In this document: piece after piece, positions 32,119 to 44,894 of the stretch
Layout of the letters: every line of letters begins with the position of its first letter
Position numbering within the stretch: position 1 is the stretch's first letter
Source: Pseudomonas sichuanensis
Lineage (GTDB): Bacteria > Pseudomonadota > Gammaproteobacteria > Pseudomonadales > Pseudomonadaceae
Direction: 5' to 3'
Assembly (NCBI RefSeq): GCF_003231305.1
Contig: NZ_QKVM01000001.1
Coordinates: forward strand, 1 to 64,000
Length of the DNA: 64,000 nt
Position numbers and translations under genes: made by a program
The notes under the pieces: model-generated
Told to the model about the DNA's origin: nothing
Seen by the model: the letters and a program-made list of their open reading frames with translations, nothing else
Databases searched by the model: none

Positions 32119-33190
32119 GGGCCACCTCCAGGCAGATATCGACCACGGTGCTGGTTGCGGCAGGTTTGGCCAGGCGACGCGCGGTGCCGGCCATGGTGTT
32201 GAGTTTCTCGGGTTGCATCAGCACCTCGTTCAGGCGTTCAGCGAGCTGCGCTGCGCCAGTTGTCGCTTGCGGCATCAGGAAGGCAGCGCCTTCACGAGCC
32301 AGATAATGGGCGTTGTGGGTCTGGTGGTCGTCGATGGCGTGGGGCAAGGGCACCAGCATCGAAGGCAGGCCTGCCGCCGCGAGTTCGCTGACGGTCAGGG
32401 CACCGGCCCGGCAGACCACCATGTCGGCCCAGCCATAGGCGTGGGCCATGTCCTTGATGAACGGTTCCACCTGCGCTTCGACTCCCGCCTCCTGATAACG
32501 CTCGGCGGTGATCGGCGCATGGTGCTTGCCGGCCTGGTGGAACACCTCGGGCCGCAGGTTCGCGGGCACCTCGGACAGGGCCTTAGGCAACAATTTGTTC
32601 AATGGTTCCGCACCCAGGCTGCCACCCATGACCAACAGGCGCGCGCGGCGATCGGCCAGGGGCGCGCGCTGCGCATCCATGAACAGCTCGGCACGCACCG
32701 GATTGCCGGTGGTGCGCAGCTTGTCGCTGGCTGCGAAGGTGCCCGGGAAAGCCTCGCACACCCGCGCCGACAGCGGCACGAGCAGACGATTGGCGGTACC
32801 GGCGCGGGCGTTCTGTTCGTGGATCACCAGGGGCACGCCGCACAGTCGCGCGGCCACACCGCCAGGGCCGGTCACGTAGCCGCCGAAGCCGATCACGCAG
32901 ACCGGTTTGAGCTCACGGACGATACGCCGTGCCTGCAGCACGGCCTTGACCAGGGTGAACGGAGCCTTGAGCAGCGACAGCTTGCCTTTGCCGCGCAGGC
33001 CGCTGACCTGGATCAGGTGCAGCGGCAGACCGGCCTGGGGCACCAGCTCGTTCTCGATGCCACGCGGGGTGCCCAGCCAGTGCACGTTGTAGCCACGGGC
33101 CTGGAACTCGCGGGCACAGGCCAATGCCGGGAACACATGGCCGCCGGTACCGCCGGCCATGATCAATACGTTCTTGCCGTCAGCGGCCAT
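32111..33190 (-). CDS. murG: lipid II synthase MurG
   Basis: This predicts a 359-residue peripheral inner-membrane GT-B glycosyltransferase that adds GlcNAc to lipid I to give lipid II. The N-terminal glycine-rich loop [14 protein letters not shown] and the second loop [12 protein letters not shown] are present, with the UDP-GlcNAc motif ([29 protein letters not shown]) near residue 265. The ATG at 33190 follows GAGGAGA and overlaps the ftsW stop by 11 bases. Confidence 0.98.
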
Positions 33191-34394
33191 GACTGGTCTC
33201 CTCGGCAAAGTCGTGCTCGTTGAATTCGTGTTCCTCGCTGCCCAGGTGCGTGCGGCTCTCCCACTCGATGCGTAACAACAAGCCTACGCAGGCGCAGCAG
33301 ATCACCAGCGAACTGCCCCCGTAACTGAGGAACGGCAGCGTCAGGCCCTTGGTTGGCAGCAGGCCGACGTTCACGCCGATGTTGATCAGGAACTGGCCGA
33401 TCCACAGGAAGGCCAGGCCGAACGCCATGTAGGCGGCAAAGAACTGCTTGGCCTTCTCGGCCCACAGGCCGATGTACAGGGCGCGCACCGTGACGAAGAC
33501 GAACAGCGCGACGGTCAGCAGCGAGCCGACCACGCCCAGCTCTTCAGCCAGCACCGAGAACACGAAGTCGGTGTGCGCTTCAGGCAGGTAGAACTGCTTC
33601 TGTACGCTGTTGCCCAGGCCCACGCCCAGCCACTCGCCGCGGCCGAAGGCGATCAGCGCCTGGGTAAGCTGGTAGCCGGAGCCGAACTGGTCGGACCACG
33701 GGTCGGTAAAGGTGATCAGCCGCGCCATCCGGTACGGCTGGGCCTGGACCAGGACGACCACCGACACCACCGCCAGCACCACCATCAGCGAGAAGCGGAA
33801 CAACCCCACCCCGCCCAGGAACAACATGGCCGCAGCGGCGCCCATCATCACCACGGTGGCGCCGAAGTCCGGCTCCATCAGCAGCAGGACGGCCATCGGC
33901 AGCAGCACGATGAACGGCTTGAAGAAGCCCATCCAGGTTTCGCGCACTTCGGTCTGCCGGCGGACCAGGTAGCCGGCCAGGTAGATGACCACGAAGACCT
34001 TGGCGATCTCGGACGGCTGGACGTTGAAGAAGCTGAAGCCGATCCAGCGCATCGAACCGTTCACTTCGCGACCGATACCGGGCACCAGCACCATCACCAG
34101 CAGGCCGAAGGCGCAGATCAGCATCATGAAGCCCATGCGCTGCCAGGTGGCGATCGGCACCATCATGGTCATCACCCCGGCTCCCAGGCCGAGGACGACG
34201 TACACCAGGTGGCGGAACATGTGATAGAGCGGGTTGCCAGACTGCACCGCGGCCACTTCCGAGGACGCCGAGGTGATCATCACCAGGCCCAGGCCGAGCA
34301 GCGCCAGGCAACCGGCCAGCAGCGGGAAGTCGAGGTCGATGCCACGGCCGCTGATCAGCGGCGACGGGTACGGCTTGAGGATGCCGAAGATCAT
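33180..34394 (-). CDS. ftsW: septal peptidoglycan polymerase FtsW
   Basis: This predicts a 404-residue SEDS-family glycosyltransferase with ten membrane helices that polymerises septal glycan together with FtsI. The catalytic loop region VQPSEIAKVFVVIYLAGYLVRR and the signature at the C-terminal side (NIGVNVGLLPTKGLTLPFLSYGGSS) are present. The start overlaps the murD stop by four bases (ATGA). The C-terminal cytoplasmic tail is acidic and short. Confidence 0.98.
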   Translation of the reverse strand: MIFGILKPYPSPLISGRGIDLDFPLLAGCLALLGLGLVMITSASSEVAAVQSGNPLYHMFRHLVYVVLGLGAGVMTMMVPIATWQRMGFMMLICAFGLLVMVLVPGIGREVNGSMRWIGFSFFNVQPSEIAKVFVVIYLAGYLVRRQTEVRETWMGFFKPFIVLLPMAVLLLMEPDFGATVVMMGAAAAMLFLGGVGLFRFSLMVVLAVVSVVVLVQAQPYRMARLITFTDPWSDQFGSGYQLTQALIAFGRGEWLGVGLGNSVQKQFYLPEAHTDFVFSVLAEELGVVGSLLTVALFVFVTVRALYIGLWAEKAKQFFAAYMAFGLAFLWIGQFLINIGVNVGLLPTKGLTLPFLSYGGSSLVICCACVGLLLRIEWESRTHLGSEEHEFNEHDFAEETSHGR

Positions 34395-35737
34395 GCCAGC
34401 CCCTCCGCCGCCTGGGCGAACAGGCGCCCGCGTTCTTCGAAGTTCTTGAACATGTCGAGGCTGGCGCAGGCCGGCGACAGCAGCACGGCATCGCCGGCCT
34501 GGGCCAGCTCGGCGCAGCGCTGCACCGCTTCGTCGAGGGTTTTCACCCGCACCTGCGGCACGGCATCGCCAAGGCTCTCAGCCAGGCGTTCGGCATCGCG
34601 GCCCAGCAGCACCACAGCGCGGCAATGTTGCGCCACCGGCGCGCGCAGGGCGGCGAAGTCGGCACCCTTGCCGTCACCGCCGGCAATCAGTACCAGCTTG
34701 CCTTCGATATCGGCCCCCAGGCCTTCGATGGCAGCCAGTGCCGCACCGACGTTGGTGGCCTTGGAATCGTCGTACCAGTTCACACCGTTGCGCTCGCGGA
34801 TCCACTGGCAGCGATGGGCCAGGCCCTTGAACTCGCGCAGGGCTTCGAGCATGGGCGCGAACGACAGCCCGGCGGCATGGCCAAGGGCCAGGGCCGCCAG
34901 GGCGTTGCTCTGGTTGTGGGCACCGCGAACCTTCAGCTCGCGCACCGGCATGAGCGTCTGGAATTCGAAGGCCAGGTATTTTTCGCCGTCGACTTCGCGC
35001 AGGCCAAAGGCCTTGAAGTCCGGCGTATTGAGGCCGAAGGTCCAGCACGGCAGGCCTTCCACCGGCAATGGCCGGCTCAGCGCGTCCTGGCGGTTCACCA
35101 CCACCTGCCGGGCGCCGCGGAAGATCCGGTGCTTGGCCAGGTGATAGGCCGGCAGGCCGCTGTAGCGGTCCATGTGGTCTTCGCTGATGTTCAGCACCGT
35201 GGCCACTTCGGCATTGAGCTGGTCGGTGGTTTCCAACTGGAAGCTCGACAGCTCCAGCACGTAGAGCTCCACGCTGTCATCGAGCAGGTCCAGCGCCGGC
35301 GTGCCGAGGTTGCCGCCGACTGCCACACGTTTGCCCGCCTTGGCGGCCATTTCACCGACCAGGGTGGTGACCGTGCTCTTGGCGTTGGAGCCACTGATGG
35401 CCACGATCGGCGCCTTGGCGTAACGGGCGAACAGCTCGATGTCACCGGACAGCGTCACGCCACGTGCCGCTGCCTGCTGCAGCGCCGGGGTAGCCAGGGC
35501 CAGGCCGGGGCTCACGTACAGCGTGCTGGCGCGGCACAGGAAGTCCACATCCAGCTCGCCACAGCGCACTTCCACCTGCGGGTAATCACGGCGCAAGGTG
35601 TCCAGTTCCGGCGGTTGCTCGCGGGTGTCGGCGACCGCAAAGGCAATGCCCCGGCTCGCCAGGAAGCGAACCAGGGACATGCCGCTCTTGCCGAGGCCGA
35701 CAACGATGCGGAATTGGTCGGAAGCGATCAGTGACAC
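34391..35737 (-). CDS. murD: UDP-N-acetylmuramoylalanine-D-glutamate ligase MurD
   Basis: This predicts a 448-residue Mur ligase adding D-Glu. N-terminal VVGLGKSGMSLVRFLASRG, the ATP loop SGSNAKSTVTTLVGE at about residues 115-129 and the CQWIRERNGVNWYDDSKATN segment are typical. The P-loop reads SNAKST, as in other pseudomonad MurD proteins. The start is a GTG, preceded by GAGG nine bases upstream and 6 bases after the mraY stop. Confidence 0.98.
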   Translation of the reverse strand: MSLIASDQFRIVVGLGKSGMSLVRFLASRGIAFAVADTREQPPELDTLRRDYPQVEVRCGELDVDFLCRASTLYVSPGLALATPALQQAAARGVTLSGDIELFARYAKAPIVAISGSNAKSTVTTLVGEMAAKAGKRVAVGGNLGTPALDLLDDSVELYVLELSSFQLETTDQLNAEVATVLNISEDHMDRYSGLPAYHLAKHRIFRGARQVVVNRQDALSRPLPVEGLPCWTFGLNTPDFKAFGLREVDGEKYLAFEFQTLMPVRELKVRGAHNQSNALAALALGHAAGLSFAPMLEALREFKGLAHRCQWIRERNGVNWYDDSKATNVGAALAAIEGLGADIEGKLVLIAGGDGKGADFAALRAPVAQHCRAVVLLGRDAERLAESLGDAVPQVRVKTLDEAVQRCAELAQAGDAVLLSPACASLDMFKNFEERGRLFAQAAEGLA

Positions 35738-35743
35738 GCTCGT

Positions 35744-36826
35744 TTACCTCAGTTTCAGGGTGGCAAGGCCGATCAACACCAGAATCACGGTGATGATCCA
35801 GAAACGGACGATCACCCGTGGCTCGGGCCAGCCCTTGAGTTCAAAGTGGTGATGGATCGGCGCCATGCGGAATACGCGCTTGCCGGTCAATTTGAAGGAC
35901 GCGACCTGGATCACCACCGACAGGGTTTCCATCACGAACACACCGCCCATGATGAACAGCACGATTTCCTGGCGGACGATCACGGCGATGGTGCCCAGTG
36001 CGGCGCCCAGTGCCAGTGCACCGACGTCGCCCATGAACACCTGGGCCGGGTAGGTGTTGAACCACAGGAAGCCCAGGCCGGCACCGATCAGCGCGCCGCA
36101 GAACACGATCAGTTCGCCCGAGCCCGGTACGTAAGGGATCAGCAAGTATTCGGCGAACTTCACGTTGCCCGACAGGTAGCAGAAGATGCCCAGGGCGCCG
36201 CCGACCATCACCGTCGGCATGATCGCCAGGCCATCGAGGCCGTCGGTCAGGTTGACCGCGTTGCTCGAACCGACGATGACGAAGTAGGTGAGCACGATGA
36301 AGCCGGCACCCAGCGGAATGGTGAGGTCCTTGAGCATCGGGATGATCAGCGTGGTCTCGACGCTGGTCGGCGCGGTCTTGTAGAGGAAGATCGCCGCAGC
36401 CAGGCCGAATACCGACTGCCAGAAATACTTCCAGCGGCTTGGCAGGCCGCGCGAATTCTTCTCGATCACCTTGCGGTAGTCGTCGACCCAACCGATGGCA
36501 CCGAATGCCAGGGTGACGATCAGTACCACCCAGACGTAGCGGTTGGTCAGGTCGGCCCACAGCAGGGTGCTGATGGCGATGGCGGACAGAATCAGCGCGC
36601 CGCCCATGGTCGGGGTGCCGGACTTGGACAGGTGCGATTGTGGGCCGTCGTTACGCACGGCCTGACCGATCTGGCGGATCTGCAGGGTACGGATCATCCA
36701 CGGGCCCAGGCACAGGGCCAGGGTCAGCGCGGTCAGTACGCCCAGGATCCCGCGCAGCGAGAGGTACTGGAAGACCGCGAAGCCCTTGTAGAACTGTTGC
36801 AGATACTCAGCCAACAGCAGCAGCAT
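35744..36826 (-). CDS. mraY: phospho-MurNAc-pentapeptide transferase MraY
   Basis: This predicts a 360-residue ten-helix inner-membrane enzyme that joins phospho-MurNAc-pentapeptide to undecaprenyl phosphate, giving lipid I. The catalytic acidic motifs are present (DDYRK near residue 115; [10 protein letters not shown] near residue 195), as is the [14 protein letters not shown] loop that coordinates the substrate near the C-terminus. The ATG at 36826 shares bases with the murF stop (TAATG). Confidence 0.98.
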   Translation of the reverse strand: MLLLLAEYLQQFYKGFAVFQYLSLRGILGVLTALTLALCLGPWMIRTLQIRQIGQAVRNDGPQSHLSKSGTPTMGGALILSAIAISTLLWADLTNRYVWVVLIVTLAFGAIGWVDDYRKVIEKNSRGLPSRWKYFWQSVFGLAAAIFLYKTAPTSVETTLIIPMLKDLTIPLGAGFIVLTYFVIVGSSNAVNLTDGLDGLAIMPTVMVGGALGIFCYLSGNVKFAEYLLIPYVPGSGELIVFCGALIGAGLGFLWFNTYPAQVFMGDVGALALGAALGTIAVIVRQEIVLFIMGGVFVMETLSVVIQVASFKLTGKRVFRMAPIHHHFELKGWPEPRVIVRFWIITVILVLIGLATLKLR

Positions 36827-38185
36827 TAATGTTTCTCCCCGCCGGTTTCGCACAGTGCAGCCACGACGTTTTCCATCGCAGCGCTGCGCGAGCCCTTGAT
36901 CAAGATAGTGGTGTCGCTGGCGGTCTCGACGCGGACGGCATCGATCAGCTCAGCTTGTGTAGCGAAATGGCGGCCATTGGCGCCGAAAGCCTGTACCGCA
37001 TAGGCCATGTTGGCACCTACCGCGTAAAGCGCATCGACCTTGCCGCGGGCGTAGTCACCTACCTGACGATGGCCTTCCTCGGCCCATTGCCCCAGTTCGC
37101 CGATATCCCCGAGCACCAGAACGGTGCGCCCGGAAAAGCCGGCGAGTATATCAATGGCCGCACACATCGAGGTGGGATTTGCGTTGTAGCTGTCATCGAT
37201 CACCCGCACACCGTTCGGCGCAATCTGCGCCACCGTGCGGCCCTTGACCGGTTGCACGGCCTCGAGGCCGGCCTTGATGCCGCTCAGGCTCAGACCAACG
37301 GCATGGGCGGCGGCGGCGGCGGCCAAGGCATTGCTGACGTTATGGGTGCCGAGCAGGTTCAATTGCACCGGCACGCTGCCATCAGGCCCATGCAAGGTGA
37401 ACGACGGGCAGCCACGGGCATCGCGGCCGATGCCGCTGGCGTAAAAGTCAGCCTGCGGGTTGTCCAGGGCGAAGCTCAGGATGCGATGAGCGCCGGCACG
37501 CTTGCGCCAGATTTCAAAGGCCTTGTCGGCCAGGTTGAGAATGGCGGTACCGCCCTCGCCCAGGCCTTCGAGGATCTCACCCTTGGCCTCGACGATTTTC
37601 TCCGGGCCGCCGAACTCGCCCACATGGGCAGTGCCGGCGTTGTTGATGATCACCACCTGAGGCTGGGTGAGGCCGACGGTGTAGCGGATTTCGCCGATGC
37701 GCGAAGCGCCCAGCTCGATCACGGCGGCGCTGTGCTCGGGGGCGATCTCCAGCAGCGTCAGCGGCGCGCCGAGGTCGTTGTTCAGGTTGCCACGGGTGGC
37801 ATGGACCAGGCCCTGGGTACGCAGGATCGCGGCCAGCATTTCCTTGACGGTGGTCTTGCCGCTGGAGCCGGTGATGGCGACCACGGGCTTGTCGTAACCG
37901 GCGCGGTTCAGCGCACCGAGCTGGCCGAGGGCCACACGGCAGTCGGCGACCAGCAACTGCGGCAGGTCGACGCCGGCGATTTCCCGTTCGACCAGGGCCG
38001 CGACCGCACCCTTGGCCTTCACATCAGCCAGGTAGTCGTGGCCATCGAAACGCGGCCCGGTGAGCGCGACGAACAGTTGACCGGCAGCCACGCTGCGACT
38101 GTCGATGCTGACGCCGGTGAAGCTGGCGTCGGCACCGACCACACGCGCACTCAGTGCCGTGGTCAGCTGGCTGAGGGTCATGGGC

Positions 38186-38193
<8 letters not shown>
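36826..38193 (-). CDS. murF: UDP-MurNAc-tripeptide D-Ala-D-Ala ligase MurF
   Basis: This predicts a 455-residue Mur ligase that adds the D-Ala-D-Ala dipeptide. The ATP loop [14 protein letters not shown] is at about residues 107-120, followed by [15 protein letters not shown] and the [11 protein letters not shown] motif. I chose ATG 38193 ([10 protein letters not shown]) because GGGAGG lies six bases upstream; ATG 38181 has none. It overlaps the end of murE by eight bases. Confidence 0.97.
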
Positions 38194-41695
<3,502 letters not shown>

Positions 41696-41699
<4 letters not shown>

Positions 41700-42643
41700 C
41701 GAAGCTTCTCCGCCACCCGCATCACGGCGCTGCGCGACCGCGGGTTGGCCTTGAGCTCTTCGGCGGAGGCGAACTGTGCCTTGCCGATGAGCTTGATCTT
41801 CGGTTCGAAGACCTTGTGCTGCACTGGCAGGTTGCGCGGCAGGTTGTCGGCCTCGCCTTTGACCAGCTTGCGCATGAACAGCTTGACGATGCGGTCTTCC
41901 AGCGAATGGAAGCTGATCACCACCAGGCGACCACCGATCTCCAGGGACTCCAGGGCGGCCTCAAGGCCAGCCTCCAGGTCGCCCAGCTCATTGTTGACGT
42001 GGATACGCAACCCCTGGAACGCGCGGGTGGCCGGGTTCTTGCCCTTTTCCCAGGCAGGGTTGGCGACCTTGAGCACTTCGGCCAGATCACCGGTTCGGGT
42101 GAAAGGCTGCTTTTCGCGACGTTCGACCACCGCACGGGCCATGCGGCCGGCGAAACGCTCCTCACCGTATTCCTTGAATACCCGGGCGATTTCTTCCACT
42201 GGAGCGGTGGCGATGAATTCGGCGGCGCTCACGCCCTTGTCGGGGTTCATGCGCATGTCCAGCGGGCCGTCGTTGAGGAAACTGAAGCCACGCTCGGGAT
42301 CGTCCAGCTGCGGCGAGGACACGCCCAGGTCGAGCAATACGCCACTGACCTTGCCGTCCAGACCACGCGCGCGCACCTCGTCGCCCAGCTCGGCAAAGCT
42401 GCGCTGCACAATGACAAAGCGGCCGTCTTCGGCCGCCAGCGCTTGCCCGGTGGCAATCGCTTGAGGATCTTTGTCGAACCCCAGCAACTGGCCTTGCGGC
42501 CCAAGCTTGCTGAGGATCAGGCGGCTGTGCCCGCCACGCCCGAAGGTGCCGTCCAGATAGCGACCGTCGGCGCGCAGGGCCAATGCCTCGACAGCTTCGT
42601 CGAGCAGGACGGTGATGTGGTTGAAGCCGCTATCTATGGTCAC
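41696..42643 (-). CDS. rsmH: 16S rRNA (cytosine1402-N4)-methyltransferase RsmH
   Basis: This predicts a 315-residue SAM-dependent enzyme (MraW) that methylates C1402 of 16S rRNA; RsmI, encoded nearby, modifies the same nucleotide at the ribose. Motif [17 protein letters not shown] is near residue 30, the [20 protein letters not shown] motif near residue 105, and HPSLEDR-like [11 protein letters not shown] near residue 245. The GTG start overlaps the mraZ stop by four bases. Confidence 0.97.
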
Positions 42644-43095
42644 AGGATCAGGTCACGCAGTTCATCGGGCATGGCGCCCGGTTGTTGAATAGCTGCAAGG
42701 TCGGCTGCCGAAACCACGTTCCAGGCATCCTCATCCCACAACTGGAATTTGTTCAGTTGCCCCACCAGCATCGCCTTCTTGTCGAGCTTGGCGTATTCAC
42801 GTAAACGGGGCGGTACCAGGAAACGCCCACTGCCATCGAGCTCCAGGTCAACCGCGTTGCCGATCAGCAAACGCTGCAGGCGGCGGTTTTCCTCACGCAA
42901 CGACGGCAAGGCGCGCAACTTGGCTTCAATCTGTTCCCACTCATCGAGGGGATAAACACACAGGCAGGGATCCACTGCGTCGATGGTCACGATCAATTGA
43001 CCATTGCAACGCGAATCGAGCTCGTCACGGTACCGGCTCGGCATGGCGAGACGGCCCTTGGCATCGAGGCTGACGGCGTTGGCTCCGCGGAACAC
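42640..43095 (-). CDS. mraZ: MraZ, transcriptional repressor of the dcw cluster
   Basis: This predicts a 151-residue two-domain AbrB-like regulator. Each half carries a DxxGR motif: [15 protein letters not shown] near residue 10 and [19 protein letters not shown] near residue 85. MraZ binds TGGGN direct repeats in its own promoter; three such repeats lie 42-66 bases upstream here. I chose the GTG at 43095 (encoded [12 protein letters not shown]), which gives the standard length and has GGGGAA nine bases upstream; the TTG at 43113 is rejected. It is the first gene of the dcw cluster. Confidence 0.97.
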   Translation of the reverse strand: MFRGANAVSLDAKGRLAMPSRYRDELDSRCNGQLIVTIDAVDPCLCVYPLDEWEQIEAKLRALPSLREENRRLQRLLIGNAVDLELDGSGRFLVPPRLREYAKLDKKAMLVGQLNKFQLWDEDAWNVVSAADLAAIQQPGAMPDELRDLIL

Positions 43096-43136
43096 GGCTG
43101 CGATTCCCCACAATGGTAGCTTTTTTGTGCCAGAAA

Positions 43137-43161
43137 ACCCACTTCATCCCACTTTCTGCCA
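43137..43161 (-). promoter_or_regulatory. three phased MraZ boxes
   Basis: On the minus strand TGGCA (43161-43157), TGGGA (43151-43147) and TGGGT (43141-43137) are direct repeats at exact 10-base intervals, each preceded by AAG. They match the TGGGN-N5 array known as the MraZ operator. They lie just downstream of the -10 element, so MraZ bound here would block initiation or early elongation. Confidence 0.88.
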
Positions 43162-43170
43162 CTTGCGCAC

Positions 43171-43200
43171 ACTATAGGAATCCGCCCGCCACACCGTCAA
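43171..43200 (-). promoter_or_regulatory. sigma-70 promoter of the dcw cluster (Pmra)
   Basis: On the minus strand TTGACG (43200-43195), an 18-base spacer and TATAGT (43176-43171) match the consensus boxes in five of six positions each. The start point would be near 43164, directly before the MraZ boxes and about 70 bases before the mraZ GTG. This is probably the main promoter for the 18-kb cluster. Confidence 0.8.
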
Positions 43201-43405
43201 GGCGCGTTCATAAGGAAAACCCTTATAGGACGTGGATTTAGCGCAACAAAGGGAAGGGAAAGGATTACTCACGAAGAAAAATGACGGGAAAAATCAAGCG
43301 AACTCAGGCGGATAGAGTTCGAAGTTAAAGTGATTTATTAAGAGTAAGATTTTTTTGGTATTACCAGAGGCATCTGCTATCGAAACAAGCAGAGAAAGGA
43401 GGGGT
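43201..43405. other. AT-rich spacer between rnpB and the dcw promoter
   Basis: This stretch is notably AT- and purine-rich for the window and shows no coding frame. A perfect 6-bp inverted repeat, ATAAGG-N5-CCTTAT (43210-43226), lies just upstream of the Pmra -35 element. I see no convincing rho-independent terminator for rnpB here; a run of seven T's (plus strand, near 43350) is not preceded by a good stem in either direction. Confidence 0.5.
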
Positions 43406-43763
43406 GGAGAGTCGATCTGTAAGCCGGGTTTTGTCGAGGACAGTCATTCCTCTACGACGGCCATCACTGGACGCCTCTAGCAACCTACCCGGTTCCGACG
43501 CGGGCCACGCCGTATGGAACCCTATTTGGTCTTGCTCCGAGTGGGGTTTACCTAGCCACGAACTGTTGCCAGCCGTGCGGTGCGCTCTTACCGCACCTTT
43601 TCACCCTTACCGGCACCGAAGTGCTTAGGCGGTTATTTTCTGTGGCACTTTCCGTAGGCTCGCGCCTCCCAGGCGTTACCTGGCACTCTGCCCTGCGGAG
43701 CCCGGACTTTCCTCCCCCGCCTTTTGCGGAACAAAAGACGGCAGCGACTGTCCGATCGACTCT
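43406..43763 (-). ncRNA. rnpB: RNase P RNA (class A)
   Basis: This roughly 358-base RNA is the catalytic subunit of ribonuclease P, which matures tRNA 5' ends. The 5' end AGAGTCGAT pairs with the 3' end ATCGACTCT to form helix P1. Conserved elements are visible on the minus strand, including GAGGAAAGTCCGGGCTCC after the 5' domain, and the 3' region with GGCTTACAGATCGACTCTCC. Ends are set by P1 and may be a few bases off. Short plus-strand open frames here are shadows of the RNA gene. Confidence 0.97.
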
Positions 43764-43772
43764 CCGCCGACA

Positions 43773-43801
43773 AGGTTACCGGCAGCGGCGCTCAAGAACA
43801 A
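43773..43801 (-). promoter_or_regulatory. candidate rnpB promoter
   Basis: On the minus strand TTGTTC (43801-43796), a 17-base spacer and TAACCT (43778-43773) precede the expected RNA start by 7-10 bases. The match is moderate, but the spacing to the P1 5' end fits. Confidence 0.45.
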
Positions 43802-43830
43802 GCGACACGACAAACAATATCAGTTTGCCA

Positions 43831-44673
43831 TCAGTCGCGTTGCTGTTTTTCCAGCGCCAGTTGATAGAGCAGGTTCTTGCGCACCCCGGTGATCTCCGCC
43901 GCCAACGCCGCCGCACGCTTGAGCGGCAACTCCGCCAGCAGCAGGTCGAGCACGCGCTGCGCTTCGACACTGATAGCCTGCTCGTCATCGGGCGCGACCC
44001 AACCGGCCACCAGCACTACACACTCGCCGCGCTGCTGATTGCTGTCGCCCTGCACGAATGCGCGCAACTCGGCCAGCGGCAGGCCCTTGAGCGTTTCGAA
44101 CGTCTTGGTGATCTCACGCGCGAGCAATGCCGGGCGCTCACCGCCGAACACCGCCTCCATGTCTTCCAGGCATTCCAGGATGCGATGAGGCGCCTCATAG
44201 AAGATCAGGGTGCGCGGCTCTTCCCTGACCTGCTCCAGTCGCGCGCGCCGCCCTGCCGTCTTGGCTGGCAGGAAACCTTCGAAAATGAAGCGATCGGACG
44301 GCAAGCCCGCGGCCGACAATGCCGCGATCAAGGCGCAGGCCCCTGGCACCGGCACCACCTGCACACCCGCAGCACGGGCCTGGCGCACCAGGTGATAGCC
44401 CGGATCGGAAATCAGCGGCGTACCGGCATCGGACACCAGCGCCACGTCGTCACCCGCCAGCAGCCGAGTGATGAAGCGCCCACCCTCATCACGCTCGTTA
44501 TGCTCATGACAGGCCGCCAGCGGCGTATCGATACCGAAATGCTGGAGCAGACGCACCGAATGCCGAGTGTCTTCAGCAGCAATAAGGCTCACGCTCGCAA
44601 GCACCTTCAGTGCCCGCGCACTCATGTCGTCCAGGTTGCCGATGGGTGTGGCAACCACATACAGCGTTCCCAT
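43831..44673 (-). CDS. rsmI: 16S rRNA (cytidine1402-2'-O)-methyltransferase RsmI
   Basis: This predicts a 280-residue tetrapyrrole-methylase-fold enzyme that methylates the ribose of C1402 in 16S rRNA. Signatures are GTLYVVATPIGNLDDMSARAL at the N-terminus, LIAAEDTRHS, and the glycine-rich GDDVALVSDAGTPLISDPGYHLV. I chose ATG 44673; the upstream ATG 44721 would add 16 residues but leaves only about 11 bases after a likely -10 element. RsmI and RsmH (same window) modify the same rRNA base. Confidence 0.93.
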   Translation of the reverse strand: MGTLYVVATPIGNLDDMSARALKVLASVSLIAAEDTRHSVRLLQHFGIDTPLAACHEHNERDEGGRFITRLLAGDDVALVSDAGTPLISDPGYHLVRQARAAGVQVVPVPGACALIAALSAAGLPSDRFIFEGFLPAKTAGRRARLEQVREEPRTLIFYEAPHRILECLEDMEAVFGGERPALLAREITKTFETLKGLPLAELRAFVQGDSNQQRGECVVLVAGWVAPDDEQAISVEAQRVLDLLLAELPLKRAAALAAEITGVRKNLLYQLALEKQQRD

Positions 44674-44738
44674 CGTGGATTTCGAAGCCCCTGCAACATC
44701 AGTCACTGCGTACACCTGCATACCGGATCAAAGCCGCC

Positions 44739-44744
44739 ATTGTA
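44739..44744 (-). promoter_or_regulatory. candidate -10 element for rsmI
   Basis: TACAAT on the minus strand (five of six consensus) lies about 66 bases before the chosen rsmI start. No clear -35 is found at 16-18 bases. It mirrors an identical TACAAT for lpoA on the other strand of the same divergent region. Confidence 0.35.
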
Positions 44745-44853
44745 GCCCGAGCACCGGCAACAGAGCGCAAAGAACTTCGCCTCCCTCACGCTCGCAGCCA
44801 CCTATAGTGAAGGATCATCATCGGCGATGATCGCGCCACGCCCGCCGCTTGGG

Positions 44854-44859
44854 TACAAT
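44854..44859 (+). promoter_or_regulatory. candidate -10 element for lpoA
   Basis: GGGTACAATC carries TACAAT 35 bases before the lpoA ATG. The -35 region (about 44831-44836) is GC-rich and weak. An alternative TATAGT lies at 44803-44808. Confidence 0.35.
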
Positions 44860-44894
44860 CGCCGGCCAACTTGATCGAGTAACAGGACCTTTAC

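Noticed and set aside
43404..43628. 74-codon plus-strand frame and a longer one after it
   Set aside because: They lie within RNase P RNA, whose conserved helices explain the sequence.
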